Positions 38,989 to 47,807 of a stretch of 64,000 nucleotides of DNA are shown here, one piece after another. The number at the start of each line of letters is the position of its first letter. Within the stretch, counting starts at the first letter, position 1. The stretch is from an uncultured Saccharospirillaceae bacterium. GTDB lineage: Bacteria; Pseudomonadota; Gammaproteobacteria; Pseudomonadales; Natronospirillaceae. The notes below the pieces were generated by a model. The model was not told the origin of the DNA. It searched no databases and saw only the letters and a program-made list of their open reading frames with translations. Where the stretch lies: positions 25,185 to 89,184 of the forward strand of contig CAJXZL010000003.1 of assembly GCA_913063165.1 (NCBI GenBank), written 5' to 3'. The position numbers and the translations under genes were made by a program.

Positions 38989-39890
38989 TGTGCCTCCTCC
39001 TCCAGCGTTTTCTGTTCGTACCGGTGGAACAGCATAATGGGTATGATCAAGATCGCGACCATGATCGCCGCCAAGGCTGCAGCCACAGACCAGTCACGGT
39101 TATTAAAGAATTCTTGCCATAACACCTTACCGATCATCACCGTGCTGTTACCGCCCAACAATTCAGGAATAACATACTCACCTACCACCGGAATGAATAC
39201 CAACATCGAGCCCGCGACCATGCCGTTTTTCGACAGGGGTAGGGTGATACGGGTAAAGATGGTGAAAGCCTTGGCACCCAGATCACTGGCCGCTTCTAGT
39301 AACGACTGATCATGCTTCACCAAGTTGGCATACAGCGGCAAAATCATGAAAGGCAGATAGGCATAGACAATACCCAAATACACCGCAAACGGGGTGTGCA
39401 ACATCTGGATCGGGTCGTCAATGATACCAATCCACATCAGGAAGTTGTTGATTAAACCGTTGTTTTTCAACAGGCCAATCCAGGCATAGATCCGGATCAG
39501 GAACGACGTCCAGCTTGGTAGCAATACTAACAACAACCACAAAGGTTGGTTGGCAGCCGGCGCACGCGCAATGGCATAGGCCATCGGATACCCAATCATC
39601 AAGCAGATCAGCGTCGAAAAGAATGCGATCTTAATACTGTTGACATACGCATCAAAGTACAACGTGTCCTCGGTGAGCCACACATAGCTGCTTAGATCGA
39701 ATATGACTGCGAGTCGGGAGTCAGCCCACTCAAACATAGCCGTGTAAGGCGGTATCGATACTGCTGACTGGGCCAGTGATATTTTTGCCACAATAATAAA
39801 GGGCATCAAAAAGAACACGAGCAGCCAGACCATTGGAATGCCTACGACGAGCGTTTCACCCGACCATCGGCGCAATCGACTGAGTTTCAT
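38985..39890 (-). CDS. potH: Polyamine ABC transporter permease (PotH/SpuG-like)
   Basis: 301-residue inner-membrane permease. Seen: FFLMPFIIVAKISLAQ, LLLVLLPSWTSFLIRIYAWIGLLKNNGLINN (PotB/PotH signature), the EAA loop SLLEAASDLGAKAFTIFTRITLPLSKNG, and FIPVVGEYVIPELLGGNSTVMIG. It overlaps potG and potI by 4 bases on both sides, so GHI are translationally coupled. Confidence 0.93.
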   Translation of the reverse strand: MKLSRLRRWSGETLVVGIPMVWLLVFFLMPFIIVAKISLAQSAVSIPPYTAMFEWADSRLAVIFDLSSYVWLTEDTLYFDAYVNSIKIAFFSTLICLMIGYPMAYAIARAPAANQPLWLLLVLLPSWTSFLIRIYAWIGLLKNNGLINNFLMWIGIIDDPIQMLHTPFAVYLGIVYAYLPFMILPLYANLVKHDQSLLEAASDLGAKAFTIFTRITLPLSKNGMVAGSMLVFIPVVGEYVIPELLGGNSTVMIGKVLWQEFFNNRDWSVAAALAAIMVAILIIPIMLFHRYEQKTLEEEAQ

Positions 39891-41020
39891 GAGTTGAGTA
39901 CCACCCCTGCAAATTCATCCCAACTAACATACACACGGTCGTTCCAGACCGGTGCATCATAGCGACGTTCGGTGTTAGCCAAGAAGCATTGTACGATTTT
40001 GCCAGTTCTGTTGAGCTTCACGTAGAAAATAGAGTGTCCGCCGAGGTAGGCGATGTCGTCTACGATGCCTTCAGACCAGTTACAGTGTTGAGACGGACGG
40101 CCCGTGGTCAACATGGTTTTTTCAGGGCGAATGGCATAGATCAAATCTTTGGATTCAATCGACGTACTTACGCCATGGCCGACCATGATGGGTGTATCCA
40201 AATCGGGAGACTGAATCGTTATCTGTGATTCTTGGTCGTCGACAATCCGACCTTCAAAAATATTAATTGAACCAATGAATTCTGCCGTATTTCGGCTGTT
40301 CGGGCTTTCATAAATATCGCGCGGCGTACCGATTTGAACAATTTTTCCTAGGTCCATGATGGCCATACGGTAGGCCATGGTCATGGCTTCTTCCTGGTCG
40401 TGGGTTACCATCACACAGGTAGCCCCCACTTTTTCTAAAATATCGACCACTTCTAACTGCATTTCGGTACGTAGCTTCTTATCCAATGCCCCCATAGGCT
40501 CGTCGAGCAACAGTAACTTAGGCTGCTTGGCCAACGAACGGGCAAGGGCAACACGCTGTCGCTGGCCACCTGATAACTGGTCTGGCTTACGTCGTGCGTA
40601 TTGGTGCATGTGAACCAGCTTTAACATCCGGGCCACACGTTCAGTAATTTCGTCTTTGGGCATGTTGTCTTGCTTCAAGCCAAAAGCAATGTTTTGTTCA
40701 ATGGTCATATGCGGAAACAAGGCATAAGACTGGAACATCATGTTAATCGCCCGCTTGTGCGGCGGTACATGGGTAATATCGTCACCATCGAGAAGGATGG
40801 TGCCTTGAGATGGCCGCTCAAATCCCGCAAGCATGCGTAATAGCGTCGATTTTCCGCTGCCAGAAGCGCCCAGCAATGCAAAAATTTCACCACGTTTGAT
40901 CTCTAGTGAGACATCATCAACCGCCCATGTCGTATCGAATGTCTTGGAAACCTGAGTGATTTTTACCAAAACTTCTGACTTTTCTGCGGTATTGACTGCT
41001 GTTGGGGAGGCCTTCGCCAT
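39887..41020 (-). CDS. potG: Polyamine ABC transporter ATP-binding protein (PotG/SpuF-like)
   Basis: 377-residue ATPase of the spermidine/putrescine importer class. Walker A GASGSGKSTLLRML, Q-loop MMFQSYALFPHMTIEQNIAFGL, signature LSGGQRQRVALARSLA, Walker B LLLLDEPMGALDKKLR, H-loop VTHDQEEAMTMA, then a C-terminal TOBE domain from about residue 290 that contacts the regulatory state. It is separated from the upstream binding-protein gene by 169 bases holding two stem-loops. Confidence 0.95.
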   Translation of the reverse strand: MAKASPTAVNTAEKSEVLVKITQVSKTFDTTWAVDDVSLEIKRGEIFALLGASGSGKSTLLRMLAGFERPSQGTILLDGDDITHVPPHKRAINMMFQSYALFPHMTIEQNIAFGLKQDNMPKDEITERVARMLKLVHMHQYARRKPDQLSGGQRQRVALARSLAKQPKLLLLDEPMGALDKKLRTEMQLEVVDILEKVGATCVMVTHDQEEAMTMAYRMAIMDLGKIVQIGTPRDIYESPNSRNTAEFIGSINIFEGRIVDDQESQITIQSPDLDTPIMVGHGVSTSIESKDLIYAIRPEKTMLTTGRPSQHCNWSEGIVDDIAYLGGHSIFYVKLNRTGKIVQCFLANTERRYDAPVWNDRVYVSWDEFAGVVLNS

Positions 41021-41116
41021 GGTCTATCTCCGAGCATGTTTTCTACCAAAAAAAGCAGATCCAATGAATGTTGCGATCACTTAGGTTGGTATCAAGAAAG
41101 GTTGGGTCTGAAAATA

Positions 41117-41182
41117 GACCCCGCGGTACTTAGCGGGGTCACTCGCTTTGAAGCCAAGGCACTGGCCATAACGGCAGTGCCT
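41117..41182 (-). terminator. Tandem stem-loops between potF and potG
   Basis: Two perfect 8-bp hairpins: AGGCACTG/CAGTGCCT (41157-41164 and 41175-41182), then GACCCCGC/GCGGGGTC (41117-41124 and 41133-41140). On the minus strand the second is followed by TATTTT, so it can act as a partial terminator. The first would protect the 3' end of potF mRNA. This is the usual way to make a binding protein in excess over its membrane components. Confidence 0.75.
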
Positions 41183-41189
41183 ATCGGTA

Positions 41190-42284
41190 TTAGCTACCAG
41201 ACTTCACTTTAGTCCAGCCACGTGTGATCACGCGGTCGATTTTCTTAGGACGCACTTGGTTTGTGATCAAGCGTGTTTCTTCGCCTGGGAAGATACCTGG
41301 GTGTTCTAGGACTTCAGGGTCGATGAACTCACGTGCTGCTTTGTTCGGGCTTGCATACCAAACGTAGTTGGTAATGTCTGCACCGATCTGCGCGTCAAGA
41401 ATGAAGTTAATCATCGCGTGTGCTTCGTCAACGTTACTAGCACTTGCAGGAATTACCAACATGTCAGACCACAACAATGCGCCTTCTTTAGGAATCACAT
41501 AAGCAATTTCATTACCGTTTTCAGCTTCTTCTGCACGCAATGCCGCCATGAAGATATCGCCGCTCCAGCCGACAGCTACACAGATGTCGCCATTTGCTAG
41601 GTCAGTAATGTAGTTTGAACTGTGGAAATACGTAATGTGCTTACGAACGGACTTCAACAGGTCAGTGGCTTTGTCGAAATCAGCAGTGTCACGGGTATAA
41701 GGGTCTAGACCCAAATAAACCAACGCAGACAAATAGATTTCAGATGGCGCGTCTAGCATGGTGACACCACAGTCAGCCAGTTTAGAGACGACTTTAGGAT
41801 CAAAGACCATATCCCATGTAACGGTGTCGAAATCTTCGCCCAAACGCTCAGCTACTTTCTCAACGTTATAACCAATACCGGTTGTACCCCAAAGATAAGG
41901 AACAGAATACTGTGCGCCCGGATCAAATGAATCTAGTGAAGCCAAAACCTTTGGATCTAGGTTCTTGTAGTTAGGAATCTTAGACTTGTCGAGCTTCTGA
42001 TAAGCACCGGCTTCGATTTGACGGGCCATGAAGTCAGAGGTCGGTACCACTAGGTCATAACCGGACTGACCAGTTAATACCTTGGCTTCAAGTACTTCGT
42101 TAGAATCGAACATGTCATAGATCACATCGATGCCAGTAGCAGCGGTGAACTTTTCGATCGTGTCTTCAGCGATATAGTCCGACCAGTTGTAGAATCGCAC
42201 CTCGTTAGCTGTCGCAGTGGTGCTTACACCTAAAGTTGCAACGGTCGCCAAAGCGATGGCTGTTTTCTTAAACGTTATCTTCAT
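41190..42284 (-). CDS. potF: Polyamine-binding periplasmic protein (PotF/SpuD/SpuE-like)
   Basis: About 364 residues, periplasmic binding protein for putrescine-type amines. Signal peptide MKITFKKTAIALATVATLGV (cleavage near TATANE). The mature start EVRFYNWSDYIAEDTIEKFTAATGIDVIYDMFDSNE is characteristic of the family, including the Trp-Ser-Asp-Tyr ligand-contact segment. Downstream are LWGTTGIGYNV and AVGWSGDIF, which line the amine pocket. I chose the ATG at 42284 (GGAGAG upstream). Pseudomonas spu clusters have two such genes (spuD putrescine, spuE spermidine); only one is present here. Confidence 0.94.
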   Translation of the reverse strand: MKITFKKTAIALATVATLGVSTTATANEVRFYNWSDYIAEDTIEKFTAATGIDVIYDMFDSNEVLEAKVLTGQSGYDLVVPTSDFMARQIEAGAYQKLDKSKIPNYKNLDPKVLASLDSFDPGAQYSVPYLWGTTGIGYNVEKVAERLGEDFDTVTWDMVFDPKVVSKLADCGVTMLDAPSEIYLSALVYLGLDPYTRDTADFDKATDLLKSVRKHITYFHSSNYITDLANGDICVAVGWSGDIFMAALRAEEAENGNEIAYVIPKEGALLWSDMLVIPASASNVDEAHAMINFILDAQIGADITNYVWYASPNKAAREFIDPEVLEHPGIFPGEETRLITNQVRPKKIDRVITRGWTKVKSGS

Positions 42285-42425
42285 ATTGCTCTCCAAACAT
42301 GTCCCTTCTCGAATCGATGCACACCAATTGCCACACATCTCCAACGGTTAGAACGTATTATTATCGTTTTTGTTTATCGTACGCTATGCGCCTCCGTAGA
42401 GGCGTTTTTACTATCATAGTCCTTC

Positions 42426-43799
42426 TTATACCGCGATGCCTAGTGCCTCAGCGGTTCCATCCAAACTCTTCCTGGCTTTAGCAACTAGCTCATCAATCTC
42501 GTCGCGTGTGATGACCAGTGGTGGTGAGATAATCATCGTTTCGCCAACTGCTCGCATTACAATACCATTTTTGACGCAAAAATCACGACACAATGCGCCC
42601 GTGGCACCGGTGGTCGAAAAGCGCTCGCGCGTCTTCTTATCTTTAACTAATTCCAGTGCGCCTACCATGCCCAGAGATCGCGCTTCGCCAACCAATGGGT
42701 GGTCCTGCAGCGTTAACCACTGTTCATTTAAGTAAGGCGCTAAGTTGTCACGTACATTTTCAACGATTTTTTCATCCTGTAGGATACGGATCGTTTCTAA
42801 TGCCACAGCCGCACACACAGGGTGTCCAGAGTAGGTAAAGCCATGTGCAAACTCGCCACACTGGTTAATGATAACGTCTGCCACACGGTCAGAAATAATC
42901 ACACCACCGATAGGCAAGTAGCCTGACGACAAACCTTTTGCAACAGGCATTAAATCTGGCTCAAGATCAAAATAATCGGAACCAAACCAATGGCCGGTGC
43001 GGCCAAAGCCACAAATTACTTCGTCTACCACCAATAAGATGTCATATTTTTTGACGATCTTTTTAATCGCTGGCCAATAGCTATCAGGTGGAATAATAAC
43101 GCCGCCTGCACCCTGTAATGGCTCTGCAATGAATGCTGCAACCTTGTCTGGCCCTAATGCCAAAATACGGTCTTCTAGCGCCTGTGCACACAACAGACCG
43201 AATTCGTTTTTGTCCATGTCGCCGCCTTCACCATACCAATAAGGCTGACGAATATGGCTGATACCTGGAATTGGCAAGCCGCCCTGCTCGTGCATGAATT
43301 TCATGCCGCCCAAAGACGCCCCTGCCATAGTAGATCCATGGTATCCGTTATTTCGACTGATAATAACTTGGCGCTCTGGCTGCCCTTTTAGCTGCCAATA
43401 GCGACGCACCATACGAATCACGGTGTCGTTAGCCTCTGAGCCTGAGCCAGTGAAAAACACGTGATTCATGTGCGCCGGAGCTACTTCTGCAATTTTAGCC
43501 GCAAGCTGCACGGTAACCGGCGTTGTGCACTGAAAAAAGCTGTTGTAAAAAGGCAATTCGGTCATTTGCGCTGTTGCAGCTTCGATCAATTCTTTGCGAC
43601 CGTAGCCCAAGTTAACGCACCACAATCCTGCCATACCATCGATGAATTTTTTGCCTTCGGTGTCGTATAAATACACACCCTCTGCACGCTCAATGATTCG
43701 GGTTCCAACAGCATTCAAAGCACCTGCATCGGTAAAAGGATGCAAATGGTGCTTGGCGTCTAACGCCTGTAACTCTTTTAAATTTAATTTACCCGCCAT
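42426..43799 (-). CDS. spuC: Polyamine (putrescine)-pyruvate aminotransferase (SpuC-like)
   Basis: 457-residue class III PLP aminotransferase that transfers the amino group of putrescine or cadaverine to pyruvate. Seen: FIDGMAGLWCVNLGYGRKEL, FFTGSGSEANDTVIRMVRRYW, NGYHGSTMAGASLGG, VVDEVICGFGRTGHWFG and the PLP-binding segment PVAKGLSSGYLPIGGVIIS with the Schiff-base Lys. The sequence type and its operon position (after spuB, before potF) match SpuC of Pseudomonas. It provides a direct transamination route parallel to gamma-glutamylation. Confidence 0.92.
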   Translation of the reverse strand: MAGKLNLKELQALDAKHHLHPFTDAGALNAVGTRIIERAEGVYLYDTEGKKFIDGMAGLWCVNLGYGRKELIEAATAQMTELPFYNSFFQCTTPVTVQLAAKIAEVAPAHMNHVFFTGSGSEANDTVIRMVRRYWQLKGQPERQVIISRNNGYHGSTMAGASLGGMKFMHEQGGLPIPGISHIRQPYWYGEGGDMDKNEFGLLCAQALEDRILALGPDKVAAFIAEPLQGAGGVIIPPDSYWPAIKKIVKKYDILLVVDEVICGFGRTGHWFGSDYFDLEPDLMPVAKGLSSGYLPIGGVIISDRVADVIINQCGEFAHGFTYSGHPVCAAVALETIRILQDEKIVENVRDNLAPYLNEQWLTLQDHPLVGEARSLGMVGALELVKDKKTRERFSTTGATGALCRDFCVKNGIVMRAVGETMIISPPLVITRDEIDELVAKARKSLDGTAEALGIAV

Positions 43800-43827
43800 A
43801 ATTACCTCGTTTTATCAGCCTTAGGCC

Positions 43828-45180
43828 TTACACAGATGACATTAAGTGTTCGCGCTCCCAAGAGCTGATCACGCGTTTAAAGTTTTCAAATTCTGCCCAT
43901 CGAGTGGCTACAAAGCCTCTGACAAAGTCATCGGTGAGCACATCGCGCATTTCTTGGCATTCCAGCATTTTATCCAGCGCTTGCTCGATGTTCCAAGGCA
44001 CTTCCAATTCCGCGACGGCGTCTGCGCGTCCCGTCACCATACGACGTGGCTCGATTTTTTCTTTCATGCCCAAATAACCACAGGCCATGGTGGCTGCTAT
44101 GGCCAAATAAGGATTCACATCTGCACCAGGTAAACGGTTTTCTACGCGGCGCGCTTGTGGTGGTGAATTGGGTACACGCAAACCACAGGTGCGGTTTTCT
44201 TCACCCCAGTCAAGATTGACTGGTGCGGCATAAGATTCACCTGCAAAGAATCGACGGTATGAATTCACGTTTGGCGCAAACATCGGCATTAAAAATGGGA
44301 TGTAATGCTGCAAGCCACCGACAAAATACCGGAATCGCTCAGACATGGTGCCATCGTCATTCGAGAAGATGTTTTTACCCGTTTTGGTGTTCAAAACAGA
44401 AATATGGATGTGCATCGCACTGCCCGGTTCGTCTGCAACCGGTTTGGCCATAAACGAAGCGTTAATGTCATGCTTCAACGCTGCTTCACGTACTGTGCGC
44501 TTAAATACGAAGACTTGATCGGCCAATCGCAATGGATCGCCATGTCGAAAGTTAAACTCTAATTGAGCCGCGCCTTCTTCATGTATCAGGGTGTCGATAT
44601 CCAAGCCCTGAGCTTCAGCATAGTCATAGATATCTTCGGTAACAGGGTCGAATTCGTTCACGGCGTCAATACTAAATGACTTACGCCCAACTTCAGGACG
44701 ACCACTGCGACCAATTGGCGGCTGCAGCGGCAGATCTGGATCGGTCATTTTCTGCGTCAAATAGAATTCTACTTCCGGCGCCACAACAGCTGACAGCCCT
44801 TCTTTTGCAAATAAATTCATCACGTGTTTTAGCAAATTACGTGGTGACAGTGATATAGGTGAGCCTTGGCGATTGTAACAGTCGTGAATAATCATGGCGG
44901 TCGGCTCTGCTGCCCAGGGCACCATAAACACAGCCTTTGGATCTGGCTTTAATTCCATATCAATGTCGGCGGGATCTAACAGATCGTAGTAGATCTCGTT
45001 ATCGGGATAATCACCGGTTGCGGTTTGTAGCAACACACTTTCTGGCAAGCGAATGCCTTTTTCTGCGATGAACTTATCGGTCGGCATGATTTTGCCACGT
45101 GCAATACCCGTCTGATCGGGGGTTACACATTCAATTTCAGTGATCTTGTTTTTCGTTAACCATTCTTCTAGTGACTTCAT
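43828..45180 (-). CDS. spuB: Gamma-glutamylpolyamine synthetase, glutamine synthetase family (SpuB-like)
   Basis: About 450 residues, glutamine-synthetase fold, condensing glutamate with putrescine or another amine using ATP. Seen: beta-grasp N-terminus (ECVTPDQTGIARGKIMPTDKF), VAPEVEFYL, HEEGAAQLEFNFRHGDPLRLAD, SAMHIHISVLNTKTG, and NRTCGLRVPNSPPQARRVENRLPGADVNPYLAIAA. I chose the ATG at 45180, the start of family-like sequence; an open frame runs further upstream inside spuA. It is the second gene of the operon, 7 bases after spuA, and is a paralogue of the divergent spuI. Confidence 0.92.
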   Translation of the reverse strand: MKSLEEWLTKNKITEIECVTPDQTGIARGKIMPTDKFIAEKGIRLPESVLLQTATGDYPDNEIYYDLLDPADIDMELKPDPKAVFMVPWAAEPTAMIIHDCYNRQGSPISLSPRNLLKHVMNLFAKEGLSAVVAPEVEFYLTQKMTDPDLPLQPPIGRSGRPEVGRKSFSIDAVNEFDPVTEDIYDYAEAQGLDIDTLIHEEGAAQLEFNFRHGDPLRLADQVFVFKRTVREAALKHDINASFMAKPVADEPGSAMHIHISVLNTKTGKNIFSNDDGTMSERFRYFVGGLQHYIPFLMPMFAPNVNSYRRFFAGESYAAPVNLDWGEENRTCGLRVPNSPPQARRVENRLPGADVNPYLAIAATMACGYLGMKEKIEPRRMVTGRADAVAELEVPWNIEQALDKMLECQEMRDVLTDDFVRGFVATRWAEFENFKRVISSWEREHLMSSV

Positions 45181-45187
45181 AATGAAC

Positions 45188-45940
45188 TCATCTGTGTTGG
45201 TATTGTTTACATGCTTCGCCAAAACCGGCGAACATCTTTGTGCTAACCTGGTCTTCCAGCACCTGCCATTCAGGGTGCCATTGCACTGCCATTGCAAAGC
45301 CCTCGCTTCCAATAACAGAGATGGCTTCAACCAGTCCGTCGTCGGCAATGGCCTCAATGAAAGCGCCGCTGCCAATAGTACCGGCGCCCTGCACGTGCAA
45401 TGAGTTTACCTTGGCTGTTTGACAGCCACATAGCTGCTCAAGCAAGCCGCCTTCGGTAAAAACCACATCATGTGCCTTGCTGTATTGTTGTGCTAGCGTT
45501 TGTTCTTTCTCTTCTCGATGATCACGGTACCGCGGGTCTTCGTGAACCTTTTGATTCAACGTACCACCGGTTGCCACGACCAGCTCTTGAAACCCACGGC
45601 ACACGCCAAATAGTGGCATGCCTTTTGATAACGCCATCTTGATCAACGTTAATGACGTGTTATCACGGTCCGCGTCGGTTTCAAATTCGTCGTCTGCTAA
45701 TGCAGCGCCATAATGCACTGGATTCATCATAGAATAGGCGCCAGTTAAGAAAACACCATCCATATGCGCCAACCACTCTTCTAAATCTGCCGTATTGCCT
45801 AATGCAGGGATCAACACTGGCGTCACATGAGACGCGGAGAGGAGGGCATTGATGTATTTTTCGCCGGCCATATGAAATGGATGTGGGCCCACAATCTTTC
45901 GATCACATATAACCCCTACCAGCGGCTTTCTGTCAGCCAT
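45188..45940 (-). CDS. spuA: Gamma-glutamyl-GABA hydrolase, class I glutamine amidotransferase-like (SpuA/PuuD)
   Basis: About 250 residues. Hydrolyses gamma-glutamyl-GABA to GABA and glutamate, the last step of the gamma-glutamylated putrescine pathway. Seen: PLVGVICDRKIVGPHPFHMAGEKYINAL start, GVFLTGAYSMMNPVHYG, nucleophile elbow LFGVCRGFQELVVATGG with catalytic Cys, and MAVQWHPEWQ with the His and Glu of the triad. I chose the ATG at 45940, with GGAGCT upstream. First gene of the minus-strand operon. Confidence 0.92.
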   Translation of the reverse strand: MADRKPLVGVICDRKIVGPHPFHMAGEKYINALLSASHVTPVLIPALGNTADLEEWLAHMDGVFLTGAYSMMNPVHYGAALADDEFETDADRDNTSLTLIKMALSKGMPLFGVCRGFQELVVATGGTLNQKVHEDPRYRDHREEKEQTLAQQYSKAHDVVFTEGGLLEQLCGCQTAKVNSLHVQGAGTIGSGAFIEAIADDGLVEAISVIGSEGFAMAVQWHPEWQVLEDQVSTKMFAGFGEACKQYQHR

Positions 45941-46451
45941 TCTTTTAGCTCCACAATGTGTTGAATAAACTACAACAGACTTTTCGACTTGTATCGGTCT
46001 CGCTCTGAACACCCGGAACCCACAAGTGGTTTTTTTAACACCGAAAATTCAGTCTAAGCGCCTAACTTAAAGCCCTTGTCTTGTGCTTCTACCCGCCAAT
46101 TTCTGCTTATTTTTCCTATTTGGCAAGCGAATTTTATTGCTTGGACGATACCATATTGTCATTTATTGACAAAGTTTTTTAATACTCGAATGTAAAATAT
46201 TTAAAACAACAGGGGCAAAATGCCGCAAATATTTGTACAATTAAGGCCGATTTTGTTAAATATATCGACCGCTAAGCCTCTTTTGGGCTTGCGCTGCCCT
46301 AAACGCCTTATTTGAAATCTAGGATATCGACAGAAAATCAGGGCAGACAACCAGGTTTTTTCAGACTGCTTAGTGCAAGGGCGGCTATAAAACGCCACAC
46401 ATAAGCCGTCTATCAATGCACCATAGACCCAGAATTTACGGAACACATACC
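45941..46451. other. Divergent spuA-spuI intergenic region
   Basis: 511 bases, more AT-rich than the neighbours, holding the divergent promoters for the two polyamine transcription units. The clearest element is the palindrome at 46156-46172 listed separately. A small hairpin (AAGCC...GGCTT, about 46274-46290) lies in the likely spuI leader. An 87-codon open frame on the minus strand here shows no family resemblance. Confidence 0.6.
46156..46197 (+). promoter_or_regulatory. Candidate spuI promoter with palindromic operator
   Basis: TTGTCA (46156-46161) and TGACAA (46167-46172) form a perfect inverted repeat with a 5-base spacer. The right arm overlaps a TTGACA -35 hexamer (46166-46171). A possible -10 (TAAAAT, 46192-46197) is 20 bases away, longer than ideal, so promoter assignment is tentative while the palindrome itself is clear. 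Confidence 0.5.
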
Positions 46452-47801
46452 ATGAAACTAGCATCTATCAAAGAGTTAGAAGCCTATTTAGAAGCGTATC
46501 CCGACACAGATACCTTAGAACTGTTGTTGTCAGATCAAAGTGGCTACCTGCGAGGCAAGCGCGTCAGCCGCAGTGCATTTGAAAAAGTATTTACCGAGGG
46601 CGTTTGTCTTCCAGCATCCGTATTTGGCCTAGACGCTACGGGCACAACAGTAGAAGAAACAGGCTTGGGCTTTGAAACAGGTGATCGTGATGGCACTTGC
46701 TTCCCGATCCCTTCCACGCTTGTTCCAGTGCCTTGGCACCCCAATCGTGCGCAAGTATTGGTGACCATGGTAGACGAAAACGACGAGCCTTTCGGGGCGA
46801 ATCCCCGTCAGGTATTAACAGAAGTGGCCGAACATTTGACGGCGAAAGGCATCACCCCAGTGATTGCCGTAGAGCTCGAGTTCTACCTAATCGACAGAAA
46901 GTTTGTCAAAAGCACAGGGTTGCCACAACCGCCAGTGTCTCAGAAAACCGGTGAGCGCAGCCAAAACACCCAGGTCTATTCAATGGAAGACTTGGACGAT
47001 TTCCGTGAATTCATCGATTGTGTGATGCATTACAGTAAGGTTCAAAACCTGCCGGCTGATGGCGTTATTGCTGAATACGCGCCTGGTCAGTTTGAAGTCA
47101 ACCTCTATCATGTGAATGACCCTTGTTTGGCCGCCGACCAAGCCACAATGCTCAAGCGCATTATCAGACAAGCTGCTTCTGAATTTGAAATGAAGGCCAC
47201 CTTTATGGCCAAGCCCTATATTGAAGAGTCGGGCAGCGGCACGCATATTCACTGCAGCATTCTAGATAAGAATGGCGACAACATGTTCGCTGCCAACCGC
47301 GATCTGTTGCAGCATGCGATTGGTGGCTTGCTCGATACCCTAGTCGCTTCTCAGGTATTGATGTTCCCCACGCAAAACAGCTACAAGCGCTTAGGCGCCG
47401 GTACCTACGCACCTCACGCCCGAACGTGGGGCTGGGACAACCGTTCAGTCGCGGTGCGGGTACCCAACAGTCCTGAACATGCATTGCGTGTTGAGCACCG
47501 GGTGGCTGGTGCGGATTCAAATCCCTATTTGTCTGTGGCGTTGGTATTGGCGGGCATCGATTATGGCTTAACCCATAAAATGACACCGCCGGCGCCCATC
47601 GATGGCAACGCTTACGAACAGGTGCCAATGGAATTGACCGATTCTCCCCGAGTCGCGGTGAGGAACTTCACAAAGCATCAGGCCTTTGCAAACTATTTTA
47701 ATCCTACCTTCCAGAAAACCATGCTCGCCGTTCGAGAAGCCGACATTCGCTTGTTCAATAAGCAAATCAGCGCGCTCGAATACGAAATCCTAATTGGTTA
47801 A
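46452..47801 (+). CDS. spuI: Gamma-glutamylpolyamine synthetase, glutamine synthetase family (SpuI/PuuA-like)
   Basis: About 449 residues, second glutamine-synthetase-like enzyme of the locus, expected to gamma-glutamylate polyamines. Seen: LLLSDQSGYLRGKRVSRSAFEKVF, PVIAVELEFYLIDR, GVIAEYAPGQFEVNLYHVNDPCLAAD, SGTHIHCSILDKNG, and NRSVAVRVPNSPEHALRVEHRVAGADSNPYLSVAL. Divergent from spuA exactly as spuI is in Pseudomonas. I chose the ATG at 46452, the start of conserved sequence, with GGAACA upstream. Followed 6 bases later by the oxidase gene, so the two are co-transcribed. Confidence 0.92.
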   Translation: MKLASIKELEAYLEAYPDTDTLELLLSDQSGYLRGKRVSRSAFEKVFTEGVCLPASVFGLDATGTTVEETGLGFETGDRDGTCFPIPSTLVPVPWHPNRAQVLVTMVDENDEPFGANPRQVLTEVAEHLTAKGITPVIAVELEFYLIDRKFVKSTGLPQPPVSQKTGERSQNTQVYSMEDLDDFREFIDCVMHYSKVQNLPADGVIAEYAPGQFEVNLYHVNDPCLAADQATMLKRIIRQAASEFEMKATFMAKPYIEESGSGTHIHCSILDKNGDNMFAANRDLLQHAIGGLLDTLVASQVLMFPTQNSYKRLGAGTYAPHARTWGWDNRSVAVRVPNSPEHALRVEHRVAGADSNPYLSVALVLAGIDYGLTHKMTPPAPIDGNAYEQVPMELTDSPRVAVRNFTKHQAFANYFNPTFQKTMLAVREADIRLFNKQISALEYEILIG

Positions 47802-47807
47802 TCCGCA

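Noticed and set aside
46201..46464. 87-codon open frame on the minus strand in the spuA-spuI gap
   Set aside because: No recognisable domain; runs from inside spuI into the regulatory region and is Cys/Phe-rich like a random AT-rich frame.
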